From the NCBI RefSeq assembly GCF_014268805.2, contig NZ_JABWRF020000003.1:338001-402000 (forward strand): a stretch of 64,000 nt of DNA. The letters run 5' to 3'. Shown in pieces: positions 56,851 to 64,000 of the stretch (positions are counted from its first letter, which is position 1; the number at the start of each line of letters is the position of its first letter). Made by a program: the position numbers and the translations under genes. The notes under the pieces are model-generated. The model did no database searches. It worked only from the letters and a program-made list of their open reading frames with translations, and was not told where the DNA came from. The stretch comes from Pseudomonas farsensis (GTDB taxonomy: Bacteria; Pseudomonadota; Gammaproteobacteria; Pseudomonadales; Pseudomonadaceae).

Positions 56851-57893
56851 GCGTTTTCCTCCAGCAGGCGCCAGCGCAGTGTTTCACCAGCGCGCAACGG
56901 GATGATGGTGTTGTCGCCGAACGGCAGGCTGGCGGGCGCAGTCCATTCTTCGCGCACCAGGGTGATAGTGTCGGTGTTGCGCGGCAGGCCATAGAAGTCC
57001 GGGCCGTGCTTGCTGGCGAAGCCTTCGAGCTTGTCCAGCGCATTGCGCTGCTCGAACGCCTCGGCATACAGCTCGATGGCCGCAAAGGCGGTGTAGCAGC
57101 CGGCACAACCGCAGGCGTTTTCCTTGGCGTGCTGGGCGTGGGGCGCCGAGTCGGTGCCGAGGAAAAACTTCGGGCTGCCACTGGTTGCCGCGTCCAGCAG
57201 CGCCACCTGGTGGGTGTTGCGCTTGAGAATCGGCAGGCAATAGAAGTGCGGGCGGATGCCGCCCACCAGCATGTGATTACGGTTGTACAGCAGGTGCTGC
57301 GGGGTGATGGTCGCGCCGACGTTGGCCGGTGCATCCATGACGAACTGCGCGGCGTCGCTGGTGGTGATGTGTTCGAACACCACTTTGAGCGTCGGGAAGC
57401 GCTCGACCAGACGGCGCATGTGCTCGTCGATGAAACGCTTCTCGCGGTCGAACACGTCGACGTCGCTGCGTGTTACCTCACCGTGCACCAGAAGCGGCAG
57501 GCCGGTTTCGGCCAGGGCTTCGATGGCCGGGGTAATGTTGTCGATGCTGGTCACGCCCGAATCGGAGTTGGTGGTGGCGCCGGCCGGGTACATCTTGGCG
57601 GCGTACACGAAGCCGCTGGCCTTGGCCGCGCGGACATCCTCGGCGCTGGTGCGGTCGGTGAGGTACAGCACCATCAACGGCTCGAAGCGGCTGGCAGCCG
57701 GGCGGGCGGCAAGAATACGCTCGCGGTAGGCGCCTGCCTCGACGGCGTTGCGCACCGGCGGGACCAGATTGGGCATGATGATGGCGCGAGCAAAGGTGCG
57801 CGCCACGTCACCAACGGTATGTTTCAGCACAGCACCATCGCGCAGATGGATGTGCCAGTCGTCGGGACGCAGAAGGGTCAGGCGATCGGACAT
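56847..57893 (-). CDS. pyrC: dihydroorotase
   Basis: A 348-residue PyrC type dihydroorotase for pyrimidine synthesis. Zinc ligands: DWHIHLRDG (His), [14 protein letters not shown] (Lys for carbamate), VHGEV, EHITTSD; Asp in FLGTDSAPH. First of the pyrC-rnt pair. Confidence 0.97.
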   Translation of the reverse strand: MSDRLTLLRPDDWHIHLRDGAVLKHTVGDVARTFARAIIMPNLVPPVRNAVEAGAYRERILAARPAASRFEPLMVLYLTDRTSAEDVRAAKASGFVYAAKMYPAGATTNSDSGVTSIDNITPAIEALAETGLPLLVHGEVTRSDVDVFDREKRFIDEHMRRLVERFPTLKVVFEHITTSDAAQFVMDAPANVGATITPQHLLYNRNHMLVGGIRPHFYCLPILKRNTHQVALLDAATSGSPKFFLGTDSAPHAQHAKENACGCAGCYTAFAAIELYAEAFEQRNALDKLEGFASKHGPDFYGLPRNTDTITLVREEWTAPASLPFGDNTIIPLRAGETLRWRLLEENA

Positions 57894-58023
57894 TGGGGTT
57901 TCCAGGCGGGTCGAACTCAGGCGCCAATCCTACCGGAAAACCCCGGCGCGAGCACGGCTATCAAGTTTTCCGCGAGCTGTCCGATAGCCTTGGGGTAAGC
58001 CGTCAGAATCTGTGGAGCCGCCC

Positions 58024-58983
58024 GTGCGCCAGCGTTATCTAGCCCTGTTCACCCTTGTTGCCAGCCTTCCGGCCGGGGCAATGACCTTCCAGACCCGCAT
58101 GGAGAGCGTTGCCTGGAAAGTCGATGGTGATCAGTTCGAATGTCGCCTGATCCAGCCTATCGAAGGCTTCGGCAGTGGCGAGTTCGTGCGCCGCGCCGGT
58201 GAGCAGCCGACGTTCCAGTTGCGCTCGGACACCAATGTGCTGGGCGCAGGCTCCGCGACCTTGCTGGCCGCTGCGGCCCCGTGGCAGCCCGGTCGTGGCG
58301 ACGTCAACCTGGGGTCGGTGCGCATGGCACGCACGGGTGTGCTGTTTACCTCAAGCCAAGGCCAGGCCAGCCGACTGATCAACGGCCTGCTCGATGGCCG
58401 CAGCACGGTCGTGCGCAACTACGCCGGTGAAGGCGGGCGGGTGATGGAAGTGCGAGTGCTGCCAATCAGCTTCGCCAAGGCTTTCAGCGACTATCAAGTG
58501 TGTGCGGCCAAGCTGCTGCCGATGAACTACGACCAGATCCGCCAAACTCAGATTGCTTTCCCAGGCACTGGCCTTGAGCTGGACAGCTCGGCGCGGGCGC
58601 GGCTGGATGTGCTGCTGGACTATCTGAAGGCCGACCCGTCGGTCAACCACATCGAGCTCGACGGCCACTCCGACAGCAGCGGCAACCGCCTCACCAACCG
58701 CGACAACTCGCGGCGCCGGGCACTGGCCGTTGCGGACTATCTCAAGGCCCATGGCGTACCTGAGGAGCAGATCACCGTACGTTTCCACGGTGAACGCTAC
58801 CCGCTGGTCAAGAACAACAGCGCCGCCAACCGCGCGCGCAATCGGCGGGTGAACATTCAGCTGGATCGCGTTACACCGGTTGAAAAACCCGTGGAAAAAA
58901 CCCAGGCGCCTGTAGCTCCGGCTGCCGCCCCCGCCGCCCCCGCACCCGCTCCGGCAGCACCAGCCCCAGCGAAGAAGGCCTGA
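58024..58983 (+). CDS. motY: sodium/proton flagellar motor protein MotY-like
   Basis: A 319-residue periplasmic protein: signal peptide (1-18), N-terminal MotY domain ([23 protein letters not shown]), and C-terminal OmpA-like peptidoglycan-binding domain ([27 protein letters not shown]). An Ala/Pro tail ends it. It forms the T-ring that holds stators. GTG 58024 is chosen (GGAG 6 bp upstream). Confidence 0.92.
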   Translation: MRQRYLALFTLVASLPAGAMTFQTRMESVAWKVDGDQFECRLIQPIEGFGSGEFVRRAGEQPTFQLRSDTNVLGAGSATLLAAAAPWQPGRGDVNLGSVRMARTGVLFTSSQGQASRLINGLLDGRSTVVRNYAGEGGRVMEVRVLPISFAKAFSDYQVCAAKLLPMNYDQIRQTQIAFPGTGLELDSSARARLDVLLDYLKADPSVNHIELDGHSDSSGNRLTNRDNSRRRALAVADYLKAHGVPEEQITVRFHGERYPLVKNNSAANRARNRRVNIQLDRVTPVEKPVEKTQAPVAPAAAPAAPAPAPAAPAPAKKA

Positions 58984-59111
58984 GCGCGACCGTTGGTCGC
59001 ACAGACGAAAGTTCTTGTCGCTTTGCCGTCAGAAGCTGTCGCCCCACTGTAAATTTTCCGGCAAGGCCGTTAGAATCGACGGCTTTCCGTACAACCCCGT
59101 GGAGTGATGGC

Positions 59112-60329
59112 ATGGCGGACGTAAATAAGGTCGTACTGGCGTATTCCGGCGGCCTTGATACTTCGGTGATTCTCAAGTGGCTGCAGGACACCTATAACTG
59201 TGAAGTGGTGACCTTCACCGCTGACCTGGGCCAGGGCGAAGAGGTAGAGCCTGCTCGCGCCAAGGCGCAGGCAATGGGCGTTAAAGAAATCTACATCGAC
59301 GATCTGCGCGAAGAGTTCGTGCGTGATTTCGTGTTCCCGATGTTCCGCGCCAACACCGTGTATGAAGGCGAGTACCTGCTGGGTACGTCCATCGCCCGCC
59401 CGCTGATCGCCAAGCGCCTGATCGAGATCGCCAACGAAACCGGCGCCGATGCCATTTCCCATGGTGCTACCGGCAAGGGTAACGACCAGGTGCGTTTCGA
59501 GCTGGGTGCCTACGCACTCAAGCCTGGCGTCAAGGTCATCGCCCCATGGCGTGAATGGGACCTGCTGTCGCGCGAGAAGCTGATGGACTACGCCGAGAAG
59601 CACGGTATCCCGATCGAGCGCCACGGCAAGAAGAAATCGCCGTACTCGATGGATGCCAACCTGCTGCACATCTCTTATGAAGGCGGCGTCCTGGAAGACA
59701 CCTGGACCGAGCACGAAGAAGACATGTGGCGTTGGAGCGTCTCCCCGGAGAATGCCCCGGACCAGGCGACCTACATCGAGCTGACCTATCGCAATGGTGA
59801 CATCGTCGCCATCGACGGCGTCGAGAAGACCCCGGCCACCGTGCTGGCCGACCTCAACCGCATCGGTGGCGCCAACGGCATCGGCCGTCTGGATATCGTC
59901 GAAAACCGCTACGTCGGCATGAAGTCGCGCGGCTGCTACGAGACCCCGGGTGGCACCATCATGCTCAAGGCGCACCGCGCCATCGAGTCGATCACCCTGG
60001 ACCGCGAAGTGGCTCACCTCAAAGACGAGTTGATGCCCAAGTACGCCAGCCTGATCTACACCGGTTACTGGTGGAGCCCTGAGCGCCTGATGCTGCAGCA
60101 GATGATCGACGCTTCGCAGGTCAACGTGAACGGCGTGGTTCGCCTGAAGCTGTACAAAGGCAACGTCGTGGTTGTCGGCCGCCAGTCTGACGACTCGCTG
60201 TTCGACGCCAATATCGCCACCTTCGAAGAAGATGGCGGCGCCTACAACCAGGCTGATGCTGCTGGCTTCATCAAGCTCAACGCACTGCGCATGCGCATCG
60301 CGGCCAACAAAGGCCGCTCCATGCTGTAA
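59112..60329 (+). CDS. argG: argininosuccinate synthase
   Basis: A 405-residue ArgG of arginine synthesis. P-loop-like [31 protein letters not shown]. Joins citrulline and aspartate with ATP. Ends in a terminator. Confidence 0.98.
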   Translation: MADVNKVVLAYSGGLDTSVILKWLQDTYNCEVVTFTADLGQGEEVEPARAKAQAMGVKEIYIDDLREEFVRDFVFPMFRANTVYEGEYLLGTSIARPLIAKRLIEIANETGADAISHGATGKGNDQVRFELGAYALKPGVKVIAPWREWDLLSREKLMDYAEKHGIPIERHGKKKSPYSMDANLLHISYEGGVLEDTWTEHEEDMWRWSVSPENAPDQATYIELTYRNGDIVAIDGVEKTPATVLADLNRIGGANGIGRLDIVENRYVGMKSRGCYETPGGTIMLKAHRAIESITLDREVAHLKDELMPKYASLIYTGYWWSPERLMLQQMIDASQVNVNGVVRLKLYKGNVVVVGRQSDDSLFDANIATFEEDGGAYNQADAAGFIKLNALRMRIAANKGRSML

Positions 60330-60353
60330 GCGCGTCTGCTTGCGGCAGCAAAG

Positions 60354-60376
60354 ACCCGGCCCAGGCCGGGTTTTTT
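60354..60376 (+). terminator. argG terminator
   Basis: CCCGGCC-CA-GGCCGGG hairpin plus T6. Confidence 0.92.
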
Positions 60377-60391
60377 GTTTTCAGGCAGCGC

Positions 60392-60931
60392 CTAGGGCAT
60401 GGCTTCATCGGCCATCGGCCCGACGGTTAGCTGCACCGTAATGCGATTGTCGAGGTCATGCAGGGTCCAGCTGCGCGGCGCAGAATACTTGCGCTCAAGC
60501 ACGTCGTGAAAGTGTCTCTGAAGGTTTGCCCGGCTCTGTGGCCCGGACAAGGCGATGATCATCGGTGTGCTGTCTGTGGCCACAGGCGTAAACAGAGCGG
60601 TTGCAAGGGGGGGCGGCTCGCTGGCGGCTGGCGGTGCTGCCGGTGCTGCCGGTGGAGAGTCCTGCGGCGCGGGCGCTTGCTCTGCAGTGTCATCTTGGCT
60701 ACGAGGGGCGAACAATGTTCCGTTGTTGAAATTGAGCGTGAGGAAGAACAGCACGGTCAGGAAGAACGGAAAACCGACCAGAAACCATGTGTAGATCCCT
60801 TGGCTCGATTCGCTTAGAAACGGTAGCGACGCCAACGCCGAGGCTTCGATGACGCCTGCAAAGACTGCGATGAGGCTCAAGGGGCTCAGTGATTGCTGCT
60901 TCATGATCAGATCCACCTGTGTTTTAGCCAT
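60392..60931 (-). CDS. membrane protein of unknown function
   Basis: A 179-residue protein with two transmembrane segments (about 15-36, 48-68), a Pro/Ala-rich linker and a ~65-residue C-terminal domain. No known family. ATG 60931 or 60904. Convergent with argG. Confidence 0.7.
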   Translation of the reverse strand: MAKTQVDLIMKQQSLSPLSLIAVFAGVIEASALASLPFLSESSQGIYTWFLVGFPFFLTVLFFLTLNFNNGTLFAPRSQDDTAEQAPAPQDSPPAAPAAPPAASEPPPLATALFTPVATDSTPMIIALSGPQSRANLQRHFHDVLERKYSAPRSWTLHDLDNRITVQLTVGPMADEAMP

Positions 60932-61269
60932 CAGTAACGCTTTGCATTTCAGTTGCCTAGTGCGCTTCTTTCCCTCCCGTTCAGGGATTGCACCTGAACC
61001 GACGAGATCCCTCTCCCTCGGTCGACATTTCTGTCATCCGCGGTGCTGTTTCCACGCTTTTTTAGGCGTGGCCTGGCCTGCTAGGTTGGGTTGCCTGGTA
61101 GGCCGGGCAGATAGCGGGCACTGAATTAAAGGTTTGCGCGTAGGACGTTTCTCTAAATCGCGTAGGCCTGTTCTTTCTCTGTAGGTTCAGGGGGAATCGC
61201 TACTTATCCAGAGGTGATGCTCGGGTAAGGTTAGTGGTCGAAATCAAACAACGAATCAATGGGTAACCC
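60932..61269. other. intergenic region, about 338 bp
   Basis: Start regions of two divergent genes. I see a hairpin CCACGC-TTTTTTA-GGCGTGG near 61052-61070 but nothing else that can be named. Confidence 0.5.
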
Positions 61270-61896
61270 ATGAACAAAGTGCTGATCGTGGATGATCATC
61301 CGGTCATTCGCCTCGCGGTGCGCATGCTGATGGAACGCCATGGCTATGACGTAGTGGCAGAGACCGACAACGGCGTCGACGCATTGCAACTCACTCGCGA
61401 GCACCTGCCGGACATCGTCGTCCTGGATATCGGGATCCCCAAGCTCGATGGGCTGGAGGTAGTGGCGCGCATGGCGCTGGCCAACCCGTGCAGCAAAGTG
61501 CTGGTACTCACCTCGCAGGCGCCTGGGCATTTTTCCATGCGTTGCATGCAGGCGGGGGCTGCGGGCTATGTCTGCAAGCAGCAGGAGCTCACAGAGTTGC
61601 TCAGCGCCATCAAGGCGGTGCTGTCGGGCTACAGCTACTTCCCTAACCAGGCGCTGCAGAAAGGCCGCTCGGTGACCAGTTCGGGCACCGAGGCGGAGAT
61701 GGTCGGGCGCCTTTCAGGGCGCGAAATGATGGTGTTGCAACAGTTGGCCAAGGGCAGGAGCAACAAGGAAATCGCCGACTGCATGTTTCTGAGCAACAAG
61801 ACAGTGAGTACCTACAAGACGCGGTTGCTGGCCAAACTCAATGCCCGCTCGTTGGTCGATCTGATAGAGCTGGCGCAGCGTAACGGGCTGATTTGA
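61270..61896 (+). CDS. LuxR-type response regulator
   Basis: A 208-residue NarL/FixJ response regulator. Asp53 is the phospho-acceptor (VVLDIGIP), Lys in VCKQQE; HTH at LSGREMMVLQQLAKGRSNKEIADCMFLSNKTVSTYKTR. No sensor kinase is next to it. The partner and targets cannot be told. Confidence 0.92.
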   Translation: MNKVLIVDDHPVIRLAVRMLMERHGYDVVAETDNGVDALQLTREHLPDIVVLDIGIPKLDGLEVVARMALANPCSKVLVLTSQAPGHFSMRCMQAGAAGYVCKQQELTELLSAIKAVLSGYSYFPNQALQKGRSVTSSGTEAEMVGRLSGREMMVLQQLAKGRSNKEIADCMFLSNKTVSTYKTRLLAKLNARSLVDLIELAQRNGLI

Positions 61897-61904
61897 CCAT
61901 GCGC

Positions 61905-61930
61905 AAAACGCCTCCTGAAGGAGGCTTTTC
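61905..61930. terminator. bidirectional terminator
   Basis: GCCTCCT-GA-AGGAGGC hairpin with TTTTC to the right. Confidence 0.8.
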
Positions 61931-61938
61931 AGGTGCGG

Positions 61939-62115
61939 TTACAGGTCGTAGTCGAAGTCGGCCAACTGCCGCTGCAGGCGGCGCTCCTCGAGCAGGTTGT
62001 CGATGGTGCGGCGCTTGCTGAGGTTGGTCTTGGCGGGCTCGATCCGAGGCTCTACGTCTTCCTCGGTGATGGGAAAATCGTCATCGACAACCAGGTCTTC
62101 TTTATCGGTGCTCAT
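61939..62115 (-). CDS. small PA3496-family envelope-integrity-like protein
   Basis: 58 codons (MSTDKEDLVVDDDFPITEED...), charged with an acidic N-terminal half and a C-terminal helix NLLEERRLQRQLADFDYDL. It resembles the short PA3496-type proteins of pseudomonads, which lie near nth. It is too short for many gene finders. Confidence 0.78.
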   Translation of the reverse strand: MSTDKEDLVVDDDFPITEEDVEPRIEPAKTNLSKRRTIDNLLEERRLQRQLADFDYDL

Positions 62116-62223
62116 GCGTCAGGTCACTCCCAGCCAAAGGGCCATTGGCCGTCCTTATAACGGGATTCGCGAAGCCGGTAAAAAAGATTTTTTCAATCGA
62201 AATGGGCGTTGTTTTCTATTGCT

Positions 62224-62862
62224 TCAATCGTCAGAGGTCTTCTGCTTGTATTCGCACAGGTCTTCGATGCGACAACTGCCGCAGCGTGGCTTGCGGGCCT
62301 GGCAAACATAGCGCCCGTGCAGAATCAACCAGTGGTGCGCATCGAGCAGGTAGTCCTTTGGGACGAACTTGAGCAGCTTCTTTTCAACCTCCACCACCGT
62401 CTTGCCCGGTGCGATGCCGGTGCGGTTGCTGACGCGGAAGATATGCGTATCGACGGCCATGGTCAGTTGGCGGAAAGCGGTATTGAGCACCACGTTGGCG
62501 GTCTTGCGGCCAACGCCCGGCAGTGCCTCCAGCGCCTCACGCGACTCGGGAACCTCGCCGCCATGCAACTCGACCAGCAGGCGGCAGGTCTCGATGACGT
62601 TCTTGGCCTTGCTGTTGTAGAGCCCGATGGTCTTGATGTACTCACTCAAACCTTCAACGCCAAGCGCGTGAATGGCCTCGGGGGTATTGGCGACAGGGTA
62701 CAGGCGTGCGGTGGCCTTGTTGACCCCCACGTCGGTGGACTGGGCCGAGAGAATCACCGCGATCAGCAATTCGAAGGGCGTGGTGTAGGCCAGTTCGGTT
62801 TTCGGCTCAGGGTTGTCTTCATGCAGCCTGCGGAAGATCTCCAGGCGTTTTGCGGCATTCAT
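62224..62862 (-). CDS. nth: endonuclease III
   Basis: A 212-residue DNA glycosylase/AP lyase. HhH motif LPGVGRKTANVVL, catalytic Lys in GVGRKTA and Asp in VDTHIFRV; 4Fe-4S cysteines CQARKPRCGSCRIEDLC. Removes oxidised pyrimidines. Confidence 0.97.
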   Translation of the reverse strand: MNAAKRLEIFRRLHEDNPEPKTELAYTTPFELLIAVILSAQSTDVGVNKATARLYPVANTPEAIHALGVEGLSEYIKTIGLYNSKAKNVIETCRLLVELHGGEVPESREALEALPGVGRKTANVVLNTAFRQLTMAVDTHIFRVSNRTGIAPGKTVVEVEKKLLKFVPKDYLLDAHHWLILHGRYVCQARKPRCGSCRIEDLCEYKQKTSDD

Positions 62863-62901
62863 GGGGCCAAAGGGTTCCTTGATGGCATTGCAGATACAAT
62901 T

Positions 62902-62924
62902 GCCCCGGCCAGTGGCCGGGGCAG
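62902..62924 (-). terminator. metG terminator
   Basis: GCCCCGGCC-ACT-GGCCGGGGC hairpin with AAT-rich tail on the minus strand, just past the metG stop. Confidence 0.72.
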
Positions 62925-62929
62925 GGGGC

Positions 62930-64000
62930 TTACTTGATGCGCTGGCCTGGCTTGGCGCCGCTGTCAGGGCTCAGCAGGTAGATCTCTTCACCGCCGGGGC
63001 CGGCAGCCATCACCATGCCTTCAGACACGCCAAAGCGCATCTTGCGGGGCTTGAGGTTGGCAACCATCATGGTCAGGCGGCCTTCGAGCTTGCTTGGGTC
63101 CGGGTAGGCCGATTTGATGCCGGAGAACACGTTGCGCCGCTCATCACCGATGTCCAGGGTGAGCTGCAACAGCTTGTCGGCGCCAGGCACTGCCTCGGCC
63201 TTGACGATAAGCGCTACGCGCAGGTCGACGGCGGCAAATGTATCGAACTCGATCTCGGCCGACAGCGGGTCTTTGGCCAGCTCGCCGTTACCTGCCGGCG
63301 CTGCAGCTTCTGCAGCCAACAGGTCTTCCTTGCTGGCAGCGACCATGGCTTCGACCTTGGCCAGCTCGATACGGCTCATCAGCGCCTTGAACGGGTTCAG
63401 CTGGTGGTTTTCCAGGCGGCTCAGGTGGTCGTTCCAGGCCAGCGGTGCGACATTCAGGAATGCCTCGGCGTCGGCAGCCAGCACCGGCAGTACCGGTTTG
63501 AGGAAGATCACCAGTTGGCGGAACAGGTTGATGCCCTGGGCGCAGATGGCCTGTACCTCGTCCTGCTTGCCTTCCTGCTTGGCCAGCGACCACGGTGCCT
63601 TGTCCGCGATCCAGGCGTTGGCGCGGTCGGCCAGGGCCATGATTTCGCGCATGGCGCGGCCAAAGTCGCGGCCTTCATAGGCGTCGGCAATGGACGGCGC
63701 GGCGGCGATGAAGGCCTCGGTCAGCTCTGGCGCGGCGTCACCGGCAACCATGACGCCGTCGTTGCCCTTGTGGATGAAGCCTGCACAGCGGCTGGCGATG
63801 TTGACCACCTTGCCGACCAGGTCCGAGTTGACCTTTTGCACGAAGTCTTCGAGGTTCAGGTCCAGGTCATCGACGCCACGGCCCAGCTTGGCTGCGTAGT
63901 AGTAGCGCAGGTATTCAGGCTGCAGGTGGTCCAGGTAGGTGCGCGCCTTGATGAAGGTGCCGCGCGACTTGGACATTTTCGCGCCATTGACGGTCAGGTA
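62930..64000 (-). CDS. metG: methionyl-tRNA synthetase, C-terminal part
   Basis: About 356 residues of MetG are present; the N-terminal catalytic part is beyond the right edge. [27 protein letters not shown] near the cut holds the KMSKS loop. The anticodon-binding domain follows, and the C-terminal ~110 residues are a tRNA-binding OB domain ([26 protein letters not shown]). Confidence 0.96.
   Translation of the reverse strand, partial: YLTVNGAKMSKSRGTFIKARTYLDHLQPEYLRYYYAAKLGRGVDDLDLNLEDFVQKVNSDLVGKVVNIASRCAGFIHKGNDGVMVAGDAAPELTEAFIAAAPSIADAYEGRDFGRAMREIMALADRANAWIADKAPWSLAKQEGKQDEVQAICAQGINLFRQLVIFLKPVLPVLAADAEAFLNVAPLAWNDHLSRLENHQLNPFKALMSRIELAKVEAMVAASKEDLLAAEAAAPAGNGELAKDPLSAEIEFDTFAAVDLRVALIVKAEAVPGADKLLQLTLDIGDERRNVFSGIKSAYPDPSKLEGRLTMMVANLKPRKMRFGVSEGMVMAAGPGGEEIYLLSPDSGAKPGQRIK

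Overview
The window is chromosomal DNA from a fluorescent pseudomonad, most like the Pseudomonas putida group. Evidence is the high GC content, the gene order ispF-truD-surE-pcm-nlpD-rpoS-rsmZ-fdxA-mutS, a tailocin between mutS and cinA-recA-recX, the erdR-dgkA-finR/fpr block, and the mprF/virJ and bfr-bfd-peroxiredoxin-rnt-pyrC-motY-argG blocks. No database was searched; all family names come from reading the translated sequence.

1-10 kb is core: formaldehyde detoxification (adhC end, fghA), then ispF-truD-surE-pcm-nlpD-rpoS in overlapping operon style, the Gac/Rsm small RNA rsmZ with a GacA upstream site, and fdxA and mutS on the minus strand.

10.7-26.2 kb is a complete R-type (contractile, headless) tailocin cluster. 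It has a LexA-like repressor, a promoter with ATGCAT repeats, a long leader, holin, spike gpV, a Com-like zinc finger, gp25, J, I, two collar-type tail-fibre genes around a fibre chaperone, sheath, tube, E/E' chaperones joined by a likely +1 frameshift, tape measure, U, X, D, a GH19 lysozyme and nested spanins. There is no capsid, terminase or integrase, so it is a bacteriocin and not a prophage. It lies just upstream of cinA and SOS-controlled recA-recX.

28-38.6 kb is core again: a LOG protein, a DTW protein, erdR, dgkA, the divergent finR/fpr pair, trmO, an RsuA-like protein that lacks the catalytic Asp, and rimO.

38.5-47.8 kb is the most unusual part, an accretion island between rimO and kup. 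The 5' end of rimO plus its upstream DNA is present three times as direct repeats (A, B, C), with a fourth 28-bp remnant (D) beside kup. Between the repeats lie a truncated phage spike gene, two unknown membrane proteins, an SOS-box-controlled small gene pair (half of which is duplicated), an IS5-family element, and three toxin-antitoxin modules (RelE/HTH, DUF1778/GNAT, RelE/HTH). Repeats A and B also carry matching decayed copies of the antitoxin that is intact after repeat C, so the ancestral unit was probably [rimO 5' end + RelE/HTH module].

47.9-64 kb is core: kup, the mprF-virJ lipid aminoacylation/hydrolysis pair, two tandem initiator tRNAs, bfr/bfd, a 2-Cys peroxiredoxin, rnt, pyrC, motY, argG, a LuxR-type response regulator, nth and the 3' part of metG, which runs off the window.
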